Shown piece by piece: positions 53,240 through 61,684 of a DNA stretch of 64,000 nucleotides (position 1 is the stretch's first letter; each line of letters starts with the position of its first letter). The position numbers were made by a program, and so were the translations under genes. The notes beneath the pieces are model-generated. The model ran no database searches and was not told the origin of the DNA. It saw only the letters and a program-made list of their open reading frames with translations. The DNA comes from Symmachiella dynata (GTDB taxonomy: Bacteria; Planctomycetota; Planctomycetia; Planctomycetales; Planctomycetaceae): positions 3,525,001 through 3,589,000 of the forward strand of contig NZ_CP036276.1 in assembly GCF_007747995.1 (NCBI RefSeq), in the 5' to 3' direction.

Positions 53240-54262
53240 TTAGGCTGATCCGTCCGCATCTTCAGCCAAGCAGGCGACTGCGTAGGCACAGGCCGCTTCG
53301 GCAATTGCGGGCGAGGTTTCTGTCGGGAGCGAAATGACATTGCAGCCGCGCAGCGCTTCCGCCCCCTCACAAAGGCGTGCAGCCAAGAAACTGCCCGAAC
53401 CGGAGACTACCACGGTCTCGAACGGTTCGGATTGTCGCTCGCGGATCCGCTGCGCAGCGGTCGAGAGTATCTGGAGCTGTACATTCGCAATGAACTGCGC
53501 TGCCTCGCGCGCGTCTTCCAACGAGAATTCATCGCGATCACAACACAGCATCCGCGCCAGACGCGCGCAGGACATCTCGACAGTTGCCGCGCGGCCGTCC
53601 GCAGTGTGGAAATCACTCTCGTCGGAGGCAAAGTCCTGCAGAATGAGATAGACATCCTGCGTCGTGGCAAATAGCTCTGCTGCCAACGGACAAAAACCAC
53701 CGCGATAGGGTACCGAGACGGCCACGGCACAGAGCGGTGTGCGACGGACGCCGGTGTAAACCAATTCCGAGGATTGCAGTCGTGCAGGATCGGTCAATCC
53801 CGCTGAGGTCGATTTGCGGCCCGCGAGCGGAATCAAGTCGGTCGTTGTTGAGCCTATATCGATCAGCAAGCCGTTTTCGATCTGAAAATGATCGGCTGTC
53901 CAACTGGCCAAGGCATGCCAATTCGCCGCAGCCACGCCAAGCGGCTCGGCGATCGCAGCGTCCGGGCTGACAAAATCCCCGGATGTCTGCCACACGCGGA
54001 CGGGACGGTCACCTGCGACCTGTTGGACCGCGCGGATGACATGCTCGACACCATCAGCTTTTGTCGCAAAACAATCGGCCAATTCGGCCGTCATGGTCAC
54101 AGCGAATTGACTGGGCGGCGGAAAATGCGCGATGAGCAACTCCAGTTCCGCTGCTAAGCGTTCGGGCGCCTTCCAAATTTCAAAACTGCGCGCTGCTGCC
54201 AATCCATCCGCAGTAGCGGCTTTGAGATTCGCGCCGCCGATATCCAGTCCGAGTATGCTCAT
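53240..54262 (-). CDS. MfnF-like / one-carbon (H4MPT) pathway protein of the hydantoinase-A/ASKHA fold
   Basis: 340 residues. Starts MSILGLDIGGANLKAA, the phosphate-1 loop of the ASKHA fold; LIDIGSTTTDLIPL (about 132-146) is the phosphate-2 loop, and TVVVSGSGSFLAARL near 285 the adenosine motif. The pattern matches the family named TIGR03123, a tetrahydromethanopterin-linked C1 transfer protein; in archaea a member, MfnF, couples the aminomethylfuran unit to glutamyl-tyramine in methanofuran synthesis. Key residues of the family, such as GGA in place of GGT near the N-terminus and the YTGVRRTPLCAVA core, are visible. It lies 15 bp from the ATP-grasp gene (mfnD-like) and on the same strand, a strong functional link. 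The same pair is known in methylotrophic bacteria. No other H4MPT genes are in the window. Confidence 0.8.
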   Translation of the reverse strand: MSILGLDIGGANLKAATADGLAAARSFEIWKAPERLAAELELLIAHFPPPSQFAVTMTAELADCFATKADGVEHVIRAVQQVAGDRPVRVWQTSGDFVSPDAAIAEPLGVAAANWHALASWTADHFQIENGLLIDIGSTTTDLIPLAGRKSTSAGLTDPARLQSSELVYTGVRRTPLCAVAVSVPYRGGFCPLAAELFATTQDVYLILQDFASDESDFHTADGRAATVEMSCARLARMLCCDRDEFSLEDAREAAQFIANVQLQILSTAAQRIRERQSEPFETVVVSGSGSFLAARLCEGAEALRGCNVISLPTETSPAIAEAACAYAVACLAEDADGSA

Positions 54263-54277
54263 GGGCTTATAGGAATT

Positions 54278-55309
54278 TCATGGAGTGGTCGAAAATTGTC
54301 CATCGGGGGTAAACGTGATCGTTTCTGACCGCCAACGAATGGGATTGGGAAGTTTGTCGGGGAACAAAATCCGTTCCGCGAGATTCTCTTTCGTGAGATG
54401 GCGATAGCCAAGGTAACTGGTTGTCAGTCTCGGATTGATCTCTACAATGACGGCAGATTTGGGAGCGTCGGCGGGGACGATCAAGTCGATCCCCACATAG
54501 CCTCGCAGCCCGGGAACCGCGTTGCAAGCTTCGGTTGCCAGACGTTCTACGATAGCGTGTGGTATCTCCGCCACCGGGACCTGTCCCCCCTGGTAGGTGA
54601 AAAATCCATCATCCGCGAGCCGTTGCAGCGCTGGTGGAAATCGGTGCACACATTGGCCCAGGCTATTGATGATGACGGCGATCGAAACGGGTGTTCCGGG
54701 GAGATAAGGTTGCACAATTCCTTGATGCAATTGTGAATCCGTGTCCAGATTTGCGACCACCGCTTTGAACGTAGCGGCATCAGTCATCAACTGCGTTTCC
54801 TGTGATCCCGCTCCGTAGCGGGGTTTCATCACACAGGGGAAACTGGAAATTGATTCTTCAACGTTGCTTGGATCAAACGGGAATGTGTCGATCGTGGCGA
54901 CACCTGCTTCTTGCAGATGGCGAGCGAGTTCAAGTTTGTCGGCACACAGCCTGATGGCGGCAACGTCCGGTCCGCACAGCGGTCGATTGTGGGAGGCGAC
55001 GCATTCCGCGCGGCGGGTGAGGTAGCCATCAAATTCCGGTGCGATCAAGAACGTCGCATCGCAGTTTTTGACGAGTTGTTCATACAGTCGGCGTTCCTCT
55101 TCGGCGGTTTGCACCCAATGAACTTCAGCCTTGCCCTGTGGCGGGGGACCGAGACGAGCATCCCAGGTCGTGACTACGTCGATGCCGTCGATGCGGTTCG
55201 CATCTTCCAGAAATGCAGACAGCATAGCCCGACCTTCGTCGAGTAACGAGCCAGCCAACTCCGCAGGCCATGCTCCGCTGCACAGGAATTCGCTAACAAA
55301 CAAACGCAT
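54278..55309 (-). CDS. ATP-grasp protein, MfnD-like (tyramine-glutamate ligase type)
   Basis: 343 residues from ATG 55309; the frame opens at 55423 but the earlier residues are unrelated. ATP-grasp features: VMKPRYGAGSQETQLM at about 153-168 (Lys and Gly-rich loop), VQPYLPGTPVSIAVII, LRGYVGIDLIVPAD and VIVEINPRLTTSYLGYRHL with the Mg-binding Glu and Asn. The N-terminus LFVSEFLCSGAWPAELAGSLLDEGRAML resembles the archaeal tyramine-glutamate ligase MfnD. In methanofuran synthesis MfnD joins glutamate to tyramine. Its position 15 bp upstream of the MfnF-like gene supports this, though the substrate in bacteria has not been proven here; methylofuran contains tyrosine or tyramine and glutamates, depending on the organism. 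Its own start lies 54 bp beyond a terminator (55364-55402), so it begins a new unit. Confidence 0.8.
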   Translation of the reverse strand: MRLFVSEFLCSGAWPAELAGSLLDEGRAMLSAFLEDANRIDGIDVVTTWDARLGPPPQGKAEVHWVQTAEEERRLYEQLVKNCDATFLIAPEFDGYLTRRAECVASHNRPLCGPDVAAIRLCADKLELARHLQEAGVATIDTFPFDPSNVEESISSFPCVMKPRYGAGSQETQLMTDAATFKAVVANLDTDSQLHQGIVQPYLPGTPVSIAVIINSLGQCVHRFPPALQRLADDGFFTYQGGQVPVAEIPHAIVERLATEACNAVPGLRGYVGIDLIVPADAPKSAVIVEINPRLTTSYLGYRHLTKENLAERILFPDKLPNPIRWRSETITFTPDGQFSTTP

Positions 55310-55363
55310 GGGGCAACGGGAGGAATTGAGATGGGCGTGCAGCGGGAGATGGCGTGCTATCGA

Positions 55364-55402
55364 ATAAAAAACGGGCCTGCCGGAGAATGCTGGCAGACCC
55401 GC
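55364..55402 (-). terminator. Rho-independent terminator of the small CxxCH gene
   Basis: On the minus strand: stem GCGGGTCTGCCAG / CGGCAGGCCCGT (one mismatch near the loop) followed by TTTTTTATT. It lies 34-72 bp beyond the stop at 55436 and ahead of the MfnD-like gene start at 55309. Confidence 0.8.
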
Positions 55403-55435
55403 GAGACTGTCATTCCACCTCAAGGAGGTCGGAAA

Positions 55436-55840
55436 TTATTCTTTCGGCTTATGTGCTTTGTGGCATTTTGCGCAACTGGCGGCTTTTTTGAGCGCCAATT
55501 TTGCTTTTGCGACTTCTTCACCTTTGACGATCATCTCAGCGGGTTCGATCATCGCTGTGGTTAATTTTTTCCAGCTCTCTTCGTCACCCATGGGGGGCTT
55601 TTGTTTGGCCATATCTTTGAGCATTCCCAAGAACTTTTTGTTTTGTTCTTCGGTCGACTCTTTTTTCTTATTGGTTACAGCGCGAAACAGAGATTTTCCG
55701 CCTTTGAAGCCCTTTTCCATGACATCATGGATCGACATCGGCTTCTTCTCTTCTTCTTTTTTCTCTTCGGCTAAGGACGCACTGGCAGTAACAACAGCGC
55801 CAACGGCCACCACCGCGGCCAAAGCAAGCAACTTCCGCAT
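55436..55840 (-). CDS. Small secreted c-type cytochrome-like protein
   Basis: 134 residues from ATG 55840, with GGGAG eight bases upstream; the frame to 55855 is not supported. Signal peptide MRKLLALAAVVAVGAVVTASASLA, then a Lys/Glu-rich stretch (EEKKEEEKKP) and a four-helix-like region (KFLGMLKDMAKQKPPMGDEESWKKLTTAMIEPAEMIVKG). The C-terminus AASCAKCHKAHKPKE has one CxxCH haem motif close to the end, with Met residues further upstream as possible axial ligands. The form recalls cytochrome c' (c-prime) proteins, whose haem motif lies near the C-terminus, in a four-helix bundle. Likely periplasmic electron transfer. Alone on its unit with its own terminator; 226 bp after trkA. Confidence 0.8.
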   Translation of the reverse strand: MRKLLALAAVVAVGAVVTASASLAEEKKEEEKKPMSIHDVMEKGFKGGKSLFRAVTNKKKESTEEQNKKFLGMLKDMAKQKPPMGDEESWKKLTTAMIEPAEMIVKGEEVAKAKLALKKAASCAKCHKAHKPKE

Positions 55841-56082
55841 TCTCAATTCTCCCAATTGAATATCGTGTTGGTGATTCTTTGTGTATCGCCGAGCTTCGGC
55901 GACATTCGTTAAAAAATCCGCTTCCCCAAAACAACATTTTTGGGATCAGCATGTTCACATATGTTTTAACCAAATCGCCTGAACATCACAAGTCTCGTCG
56001 ATCTCTTGCAGGTACGATTTGACGATGGCATCGGCCCGATTGTGTCGCAATTCAATCTTACAACATTTTTTGTGTCAAAGAG

Positions 56083-57423
56083 TTACGGAGCGAGGAACAA
56101 TTTCAAAGTTTGGTCGATACTCTCCTTCTGAACCAGGACAACCAGCGTATCACCAGCTTGGACCTGATCCTCGGCTCCCGGGACACGGACATAGTCTTCG
56201 CGGACAATGGCCGCGATCAGACATTGTTGCGGCAAGTTCAAATCCTTGAGTTTTGCCTTGAGAATCTCTGCTTTGGGGGGGACATCCAACTCCCAAGCCT
56301 CTGCCACTCCGCCGGCCAATTCGGTTCTCGCCAGAATCGGACCGGCCTGCACCATGCCGAGCACTTGTTGAGCCATCACTTCTCGGGGGCTAACTGCTTT
56401 GTCGATACCCAGTTTTTGGACGACGTTGGCATAATCCGGGCGGCGGATCACGCTCATAATCCGCGGTGCCCCGATTTCCAAAGCTTCGATGCCGCACATG
56501 ATATTGTCTTCGTCGTGTCCCATAGCGGCGACGAAAACATCGGCCTTGCCCACACGGGCCTCCCTCAGCACGCTGAGACGTGTGGCGTCATCGTGCAGGA
56601 CGGTTGTCTCCGACAATCGATCCGCCAAGTAGTGGCAGCGTTGTTCATCCGCTTCAAGTAGCGAGACATTGAAGCGTTGCCCCTGCAAAATGCGGGCAAG
56701 GTTGTAGCCGATCGCGCCCCCGCCGGCGATGATCACACTCATTTTAGATTCCGTCTTGTGCTGAAAGAGATTGCGGACATCTTCCAGCGTTTCGCGTTGA
56801 CCGATCAACGTAACATGGTCCCCCGCAGCCAGCACATCGTCGCCGCTGGGAATGTATGTCTTGTGTCCGTTGGAGATCAAACCGACCCGGACTCCTGGTG
56901 GGAATTTCAGATCGCGCAAGGGAACCCCCGAGGTCTTGGCATCCGCCTCGACGGCTAGTTCTTGAACCTCGATCCCCCCACGGGCAAAGTTTTCCACGGC
57001 AAACAACCCGCGTTTGCGGATTGCCTTGGCAAGTTCCAATGCGGTCAGATGTTCCAGACTCAACAAACGATCGATGCCGAAATGCCGTTGATAATCAAAG
57101 GTACTGGCGTCGCGATAGGTCGGATTAAATATCCGCGCTATGCTGCGCGTCGCCCCCATCGACTTGGCGAGACTGGCCCCGACGAGGTTGATTTCGTCGC
57201 CGCTGGTCACGCTGAGGCACAAATCGGCGCTTTGCACTCCGGCGTGAAACAAGGTGGCTGCGTCACAAGCCGATCCGACGACCGACTGTACGTCCAGATG
57301 ATCTTCGACAATTTCGAGCGCCTGTCGAGATGGGTCAACCAAAATGACGTTGTGTCGATTGGCGCACAGCAATTCAGCAATCGACGTGCCGACGGTGCCC
57401 GCACCGAGAATCACAATATTCAT
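56083..57423 (-). CDS. trkA: TrkA, peripheral potassium-transport protein
   Basis: 446 residues. TrkA binds NAD and gates the TrkH potassium channel. It is a duplicated RCK unit: first N-domain [19 protein letters not shown] (residues 1-19) with ILVDPS, first RCK-C about 140-220, second N-domain from about 225 ([18 protein letters not shown]), second RCK-C to the end. The dinucleotide motifs GxGxxG (GAGTVG, GGGAIG) are both present. Length matches family members (about 450). No trkH, trkG or ktr membrane subunit lies in the window, so its channel must be encoded elsewhere. Divergent from trpF with a 276 bp gap. Confidence 0.94.
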   Translation of the reverse strand: MNIVILGAGTVGTSIAELLCANRHNVILVDPSRQALEIVEDHLDVQSVVGSACDAATLFHAGVQSADLCLSVTSGDEINLVGASLAKSMGATRSIARIFNPTYRDASTFDYQRHFGIDRLLSLEHLTALELAKAIRKRGLFAVENFARGGIEVQELAVEADAKTSGVPLRDLKFPPGVRVGLISNGHKTYIPSGDDVLAAGDHVTLIGQRETLEDVRNLFQHKTESKMSVIIAGGGAIGYNLARILQGQRFNVSLLEADEQRCHYLADRLSETTVLHDDATRLSVLREARVGKADVFVAAMGHDEDNIMCGIEALEIGAPRIMSVIRRPDYANVVQKLGIDKAVSPREVMAQQVLGMVQAGPILARTELAGGVAEAWELDVPPKAEILKAKLKDLNLPQQCLIAAIVREDYVRVPGAEDQVQAGDTLVVLVQKESIDQTLKLFLAP

Positions 57424-57699
57424 AAAGACTTCGTAGGTTTCGACAATGTTCAGACGTTCCAGATCATTCGTTCGTGATCAAGGAACGGCGTTTCAACGAG
57501 TGGGGTATTGTAACTGTCTGATTCCGGCACTGCCAATGCAGACCATGAACCGGTCGATACCGCGGAATTTGTTGATGGCACAGTTCCAATTCCCTGGCGC
57601 GTGTAGTATGACTGCAAAAGTCGATGAGACTGGCCAGCGAAGCGACAACGCAATGTTTCAGCAGGCTTACCCTGCACTACCGAACGACGATACCGAACC

Positions 57700-58362
57700 A
57701 TGTGGATCAAAATCTGTGGCATTAAGGATGTGGAAACCGCGCAACGGATTGCTGCCATGGGACCTGATGCGATTGGTCTGAATTTTTACCAACCGTCGCC
57801 ACGAGTCGTCGATTTCACCGTTGCGGCCCAGATCGCCGCTAAATTGCCCGATTCCGTTGAGCCGATCGGTCTGTTCGTCAATCACACAACGGACGAGATT
57901 CACGCGGCTTCACAAACGTGCAGTCTGCGGACGATTCAATTGCACGGCGACGAACCGCCCGGTTTTTCCGCAGCCTTTCCGGAAATGAAAATCATCCGCG
58001 CTCTGCGTGTTGGCAGTGAGGGACTGGATGAATTGTCCGCCTACCTGACCGAATGCAATCGACTGGGAACGATGCCCGATTATTGCCTGGTTGATGCTCA
58101 TGTGCCGGGGCAATACGGCGGGACCGGACAGACGGTTTCCTGGGAAATGTTGGCACGAGAGTATCGCCGCGACGAATGGCCGCCATTGATCCTCTCCGGA
58201 GGATTGACCCCGGAAAACGTCGCCGCCGCAATTCACGCCTGCCGCCCCTGGGGCGTCGATGTTTCTAGTGGCGTGGAATCGACGCGCGGTGTAAAAGATT
58301 TAGACTTGGTGCAACGGTTCATTGATGCGGTACGCGGCGTGGATTTGAACGAGAACGATTAA
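57700..58362 (+). CDS. trpF: Phosphoribosylanthranilate isomerase TrpF
   Basis: 220 residues. TrpF catalyses the Amadori rearrangement of phosphoribosylanthranilate, third step of tryptophan synthesis. The catalytic Cys is in KICGI (Cys6), the general acid Asp is in CLVDAHVPGQYGGTG, and the phosphate-binding loop ILSGGLTPENV and the last strand GVDVSSGVEST match family ends. TIM barrel; the length matches the family. No other trp gene adjoins, so the pathway is dispersed as in many planctomycetes. Downstream at 58380-58408 a short stem GCGG/CCGC and T-run could stop transcription, but weakly. Confidence 0.95.
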   Translation: MWIKICGIKDVETAQRIAAMGPDAIGLNFYQPSPRVVDFTVAAQIAAKLPDSVEPIGLFVNHTTDEIHAASQTCSLRTIQLHGDEPPGFSAAFPEMKIIRALRVGSEGLDELSAYLTECNRLGTMPDYCLVDAHVPGQYGGTGQTVSWEMLAREYRRDEWPPLILSGGLTPENVAAAIHACRPWGVDVSSGVESTRGVKDLDLVQRFIDAVRGVDLNEND

Positions 58363-58712
58363 CAATGCAATGGATTAACCAGCGGTAGTGCCGCACGCTA
58401 GGTTTTTTAAAATAATAGCCACAGAGTTCACAGAGGACACAGAGAAAAAACGGTGATGAACTGACCGACATGTTTTATCGCAGCGGAAAGTGTTGTTGAA
58501 ACGATGAGCGAACACGATGACACTTGCTGGTTACGTTTTCATCTTCCCTTTTTGGGTGTGACAGGCGGTCCTTTCCACAGTACCGACTCGAGTGGGATGG
58601 TAATTTCTCTGTGAACTCTGTGATCTCTGTGTCTAGTACATAGATACGGGGCAAGAGAGTTTGGTGACAATGACGGTAGCACGGATCGAACCACATACGA
58701 CGGAGTTGACCT
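58363..58712. repeat. Intergenic region with inverted short repeats
   Basis: 350 bp. The motif AGCCACAGAGTTCACAGAGG followed by ACACAGAGAAA lies at 58416-58446, and its near reverse complement (CTCTGTGAACTCTG and CTCTGTGTCT) lies at 58604-58634, giving a 220 bp inverted pair. On the minus strand it gives the spurious peptide TEITEFTEKL. Nothing else is identifiable. Confidence 0.7.
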
Positions 58713-60023
58713 ATGGCTGATATACATCCCTTTCGCGCGTTGCGGTATGACGTGGCTCAGGTGGGCGACATTTCCGACGTCGTCGCTCCCCCCTACGACG
58801 TGATCAACGAACAAATGCAGACGGAGCTGTACGAAAAACATCCCTGCAACGCTGTGCGGTTGATACTCAATCGGACCGAACCGGGCGATGCCGGAGCGGA
58901 CGAGAAATACGATCGCGCGGCAAACTTTCTCATGCGGTGGGTGAACGATGGTGTGTTATTTCGCGATCGCGAGGAGGCGCTGTACGTCTATCATCAAGAA
59001 TTTGATTGGGCCGGCCAGCATTTCGTTCGCAAAGGTTTCTTATGCCGCGTTCGATTGGAAGAGTTCGGCAAAGGAAAAATCTTTCCACACGAACAGACCA
59101 TGTCCGGTCCCAAAGCGGATCGACTGGCTTTGATCAAGGCTTGCCACACGAACCTCTCCCCGATTTTTGGCTTGTTTCCCGACAGTGACCAAGCGGCGCA
59201 GACACCCTTGGAAGCAGCGATCTCTGAGATGACCCCCATGGAAGCGACCGACCATCTGGGCGTGATTCATCGCTTGTGGGCTGTGACGGACCGGGCGGCG
59301 ATTACCGAAACCCTGGAGGTCTTGCGGGAGACTCCGGTCTTTATCGCTGATGGACATCACCGTTATGAAACCGCGCTGAACTATCGCAATCACTTAGCCG
59401 AGACCGGGAAATTGGCGGATGAGAATTCGCCCGCCAACTTTGTGATGATGATGATGGTCGGCATGAGCGATCCCGGATTGGCGATCTTGCCCACGCACCG
59501 ACTGGTCAGCGGACTGCCCGATATCACCAGCGACCAACTCATTGCCGCTTTGGCGGGCCTGTTTGAAATCGAAGCGGTCGGCGAGGGCGCAGCAGCGATG
59601 CAGGAGTGTTGGGATCTGATCGACGCGGACGGTGGTCAGGACGTGTTTGGATTCGGCACGACCGCTGACAACAAATGGGTCTTCGCACGTTTGATCGACG
59701 GCAGCTTGATGACCGAACTCGCGCCCGATCAAAGCGACGCCTGGCGAGACTTGGGTGTGAGCGTCCTACGAAGTTTGGTGTTAGAGCATTGCCTCAAAAA
59801 CAACATCACGGGAGCGGACCCCCAGTGCACCTACGTGCGGTTGTTGGAGGAAGTCACCGAGGCTCAACAAAACGGTAGTTGCCAATTGGCCTGTCTGGTT
59901 CCGCCGGCGGGGATGGAACACATTGAAGAGATTGCCGGGAACTTTGAGAAGATGCCGCCGAAGAGTACCTATTTCTATCCCAAACTGCTCAGCGGGTTGT
60001 TGTTCAATCCACTGGATCAGTAA
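58713..60023 (+). CDS. DUF1015 family protein
   Basis: 436 residues. Blocks of the family: IHPFRALRYD at the start, DVVAPPYDVINEQMQ (20-35), YVYHQEFDWAGQHFVRKGFLCRVRLEEF, the signature HEQTMSGPKADRLALIKACHTNLSPIFGLF, FIADGHHRYETALNYR and a C-terminal region ending FYPKLLSGLLFNPLD. DUF1015 proteins are widespread in bacteria and archaea and are related to ParB/sulfiredoxin-like proteins; some members are, as I recall, linked to free serine kinase activity. I cannot infer activity here. Near its end it overlaps the convergent DUF454 gene by 20 bp. Confidence 0.93.
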   Translation: MADIHPFRALRYDVAQVGDISDVVAPPYDVINEQMQTELYEKHPCNAVRLILNRTEPGDAGADEKYDRAANFLMRWVNDGVLFRDREEALYVYHQEFDWAGQHFVRKGFLCRVRLEEFGKGKIFPHEQTMSGPKADRLALIKACHTNLSPIFGLFPDSDQAAQTPLEAAISEMTPMEATDHLGVIHRLWAVTDRAAITETLEVLRETPVFIADGHHRYETALNYRNHLAETGKLADENSPANFVMMMMVGMSDPGLAILPTHRLVSGLPDITSDQLIAALAGLFEIEAVGEGAAAMQECWDLIDADGGQDVFGFGTTADNKWVFARLIDGSLMTELAPDQSDAWRDLGVSVLRSLVLEHCLKNNITGADPQCTYVRLLEEVTEAQQNGSCQLACLVPPAGMEHIEEIAGNFEKMPPKSTYFYPKLLSGLLFNPLDQ

Positions 60024-60489
60024 TCGCGGCCGTTTTGACGGCGGCGTGGTTGTTGGTCGTGGAAATGCTCGGCAATAGAGCAATCACCGTGAGTCCCACT
60101 CCGCCCAAGGCGAGTACGACGGTGGCCAACGGCGCTGGCATATTTCCCAGATAGATGGTGACGGCCAACATGATTACAACCAAAGCAATCGCACGCAGTT
60201 TCACCGACTGCCGCACGCCGCGACGTGCGTGCCAATCTTGTAATATGGGCCCAAGAAATCGCGAATGGGTCAGACGTTCATTTAGAGATGGCGACGAGCG
60301 GAGCAAAAAGTAACTGGTCAACAATAAAAAAGGCGTCGTGGGAAGTCCCGGCAACAGGATTCCAGCGACCCCTAAAGCAAAAAAGCCCCCGGCAGCGAGC
60401 AAGTAGACAACACGCCGCGGTCCCGTGGCGACGGAAATCCTGTCAGGAGAAGATAGGTCATTGTGATCGCACATGGCGGCCAATTCCAT
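60004..60489 (-). CDS. DUF454 (YbaN-type) inner-membrane protein
   Basis: 161 residues from ATG 60489 (an ATG at 60474 is similar; a longer frame to 60678 adds residues that look unrelated). The core AAGGFFALGVAGILLPGLPTTPFLLLTSYFLLRSSPSLNERLTHSRFLGPILQDW is the DUF454 signature: hydrophobic, GLPTTPF, and a short basic loop followed by R-H-R residues. A second pair of hydrophobic helices follows (AIALVVIMLAVTIYLG, ATVVLALGGVGLTVIALL). Function unknown; E. coli YbaN is also uncharacterised. The stop overlaps the last codons of the DUF1015 gene on the other strand; divergent from the PfkB gene. Confidence 0.85.
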   Translation of the reverse strand: MELAAMCDHNDLSSPDRISVATGPRRVVYLLAAGGFFALGVAGILLPGLPTTPFLLLTSYFLLRSSPSLNERLTHSRFLGPILQDWHARRGVRQSVKLRAIALVVIMLAVTIYLGNMPAPLATVVLALGGVGLTVIALLPSISTTNNHAAVKTAAITDPVD

Positions 60490-60634
60490 ATCAGCGCTGT
60501 CTGGTGAGCAATATTGGTTCACGCTGTTGCCTGTATTGTATGAATACCCATTCTTCGAGTGCAGCGGATTGTAGGTATCTGTTGCAACTATATCGTGACA
60601 AATCGGCGATTTCCATCGGATAACTTGATTCTGA

Positions 60635-61558
60635 ATGGGCGAAGGATTGCCGCCGGAGAGATACGTGGAATTTGACATTGCCGGCCTAGGGACCGTCGTC
60701 GTTGACCATCAGGTCATCTTGGAACAGTACCCGGAACCCGATTCCAAAAGCGAAATCCAGACCGACTGGTTTCAAGTCGGGGGGCCGGTTCCCACCGCGC
60801 TGGCGGTGTTAGCACGTTTCGGCCGGCGAACGACGTTTCTGGGGCATTGGGGAGACGATCCGTTTGGAGCAATGATCGAAGCCGATTTTCAAGATGAGGG
60901 CATTGGTTTTTCCGGCAGTTGTTGCCGCACGGGTCTTCGCAGCGGATTTGCCCATGCCTGGATCGACGCTCGCACCGGCCAACGCACGATCGCCTGTTCG
61001 CGGGCCGAGAGTCCGCTCTCGGTTGAGGAAGTCGACGAGCAACTGTTAGCGCGTTGCGGCGCAATCCACCTCGATGGTTGGCCGTCGGAGGCGGCGCACT
61101 ATGCCGCCCGCATCGTTCAAAAAAATGGGGGAACGGTTTTTCTTGACTCCGGATCCCCCAAGCCAGGCATGGAGCAATTGCTGCCGCTGGTCGATGTGTT
61201 GAATTGCCCGCGACGGTTCTTAACGCAATTTTTGGGACACGACGACATCCCACGCGGCGGTCGGGAATTGTTAGCCCGCGGCCCGCGAATGGTAACGATC
61301 ACCGATGGCGATCAAGGCGCGATGTTGTTTACCGGGACTGAACAACTCACGCAACCGGCGTTTTCGGTCACAGCCGTCGATACGACCGGCGCGGGTGATG
61401 TGTTTAGCGGCGCCATTGTGCATGCGACACTAGCCGGTTGGCCGGCCGACCGAACGCTCAAATTCGCAGCAGCAACGGCGGCGCTGAAGTGCGCGAAATT
61501 GGGCAACCGCGAGGCGCTGCCTTGCTTGGACGCAGCGTTGCGAATGATAGAAGGTTGA
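60635..61558 (+). CDS. PfkB-family sugar/nucleoside kinase
   Basis: 307 residues from ATG 60635; GTG 60665 (VEFDIAGLG), with GGAGAG just upstream, is equally plausible. Ribokinase-type fold. Blocks: VVDHQVILEQYP near the start, VGGPVPTALAVLARFGRRTTFLGHWGDDPFG (the first PfkB motif), and VDTTGAGDVFSGAIVHATLAGWP near residue 245, the second signature with the catalytic Asp in GAGD. The substrate could be ribose, adenosine, or a related sugar; the family does not settle it. Between the minus-strand DUF454 gene and a converging repeat and DUF1501 gene, without operon partners. Confidence 0.9.
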   Translation: MGEGLPPERYVEFDIAGLGTVVVDHQVILEQYPEPDSKSEIQTDWFQVGGPVPTALAVLARFGRRTTFLGHWGDDPFGAMIEADFQDEGIGFSGSCCRTGLRSGFAHAWIDARTGQRTIACSRAESPLSVEEVDEQLLARCGAIHLDGWPSEAAHYAARIVQKNGGTVFLDSGSPKPGMEQLLPLVDVLNCPRRFLTQFLGHDDIPRGGRELLARGPRMVTITDGDQGAMLFTGTEQLTQPAFSVTAVDTTGAGDVFSGAIVHATLAGWPADRTLKFAAATAALKCAKLGNREALPCLDAALRMIEG

Positions 61559-61560
61559 CC

Positions 61561-61635
61561 GTAGGGCAGGCTCCCGCCTGCCGTGATCAAAGTGTTCGTC
61601 CCTACTTATTCGCGGCAGGCGGGAGCCTGCCCTAC
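61561..61635. repeat. Perfect 23 bp inverted repeat (REP/MITE-like, likely bidirectional terminator)
   Basis: Arms GTAGGGCAGGCTCCCGCCTG plus CCG (61561-61583) and its exact complement (61613-61635) with a 29 bp spacer. It starts three bases after the PfkB stop and sits before the convergent DUF1501 stop at 61685. It has no T-run on either side. Confidence 0.8.
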
Positions 61636-61684
61636 ACCTGCCTTACAATGGTATGGCGCTGCTTTGCCACTCTCGACGAGTCCG

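Noticed and set aside
58475-58841. Minus-strand frames upstream of the DUF1015 gene
   Set aside because: They contain repeat-derived peptide TEITEFTEKL and overlap the true start of DUF1015.
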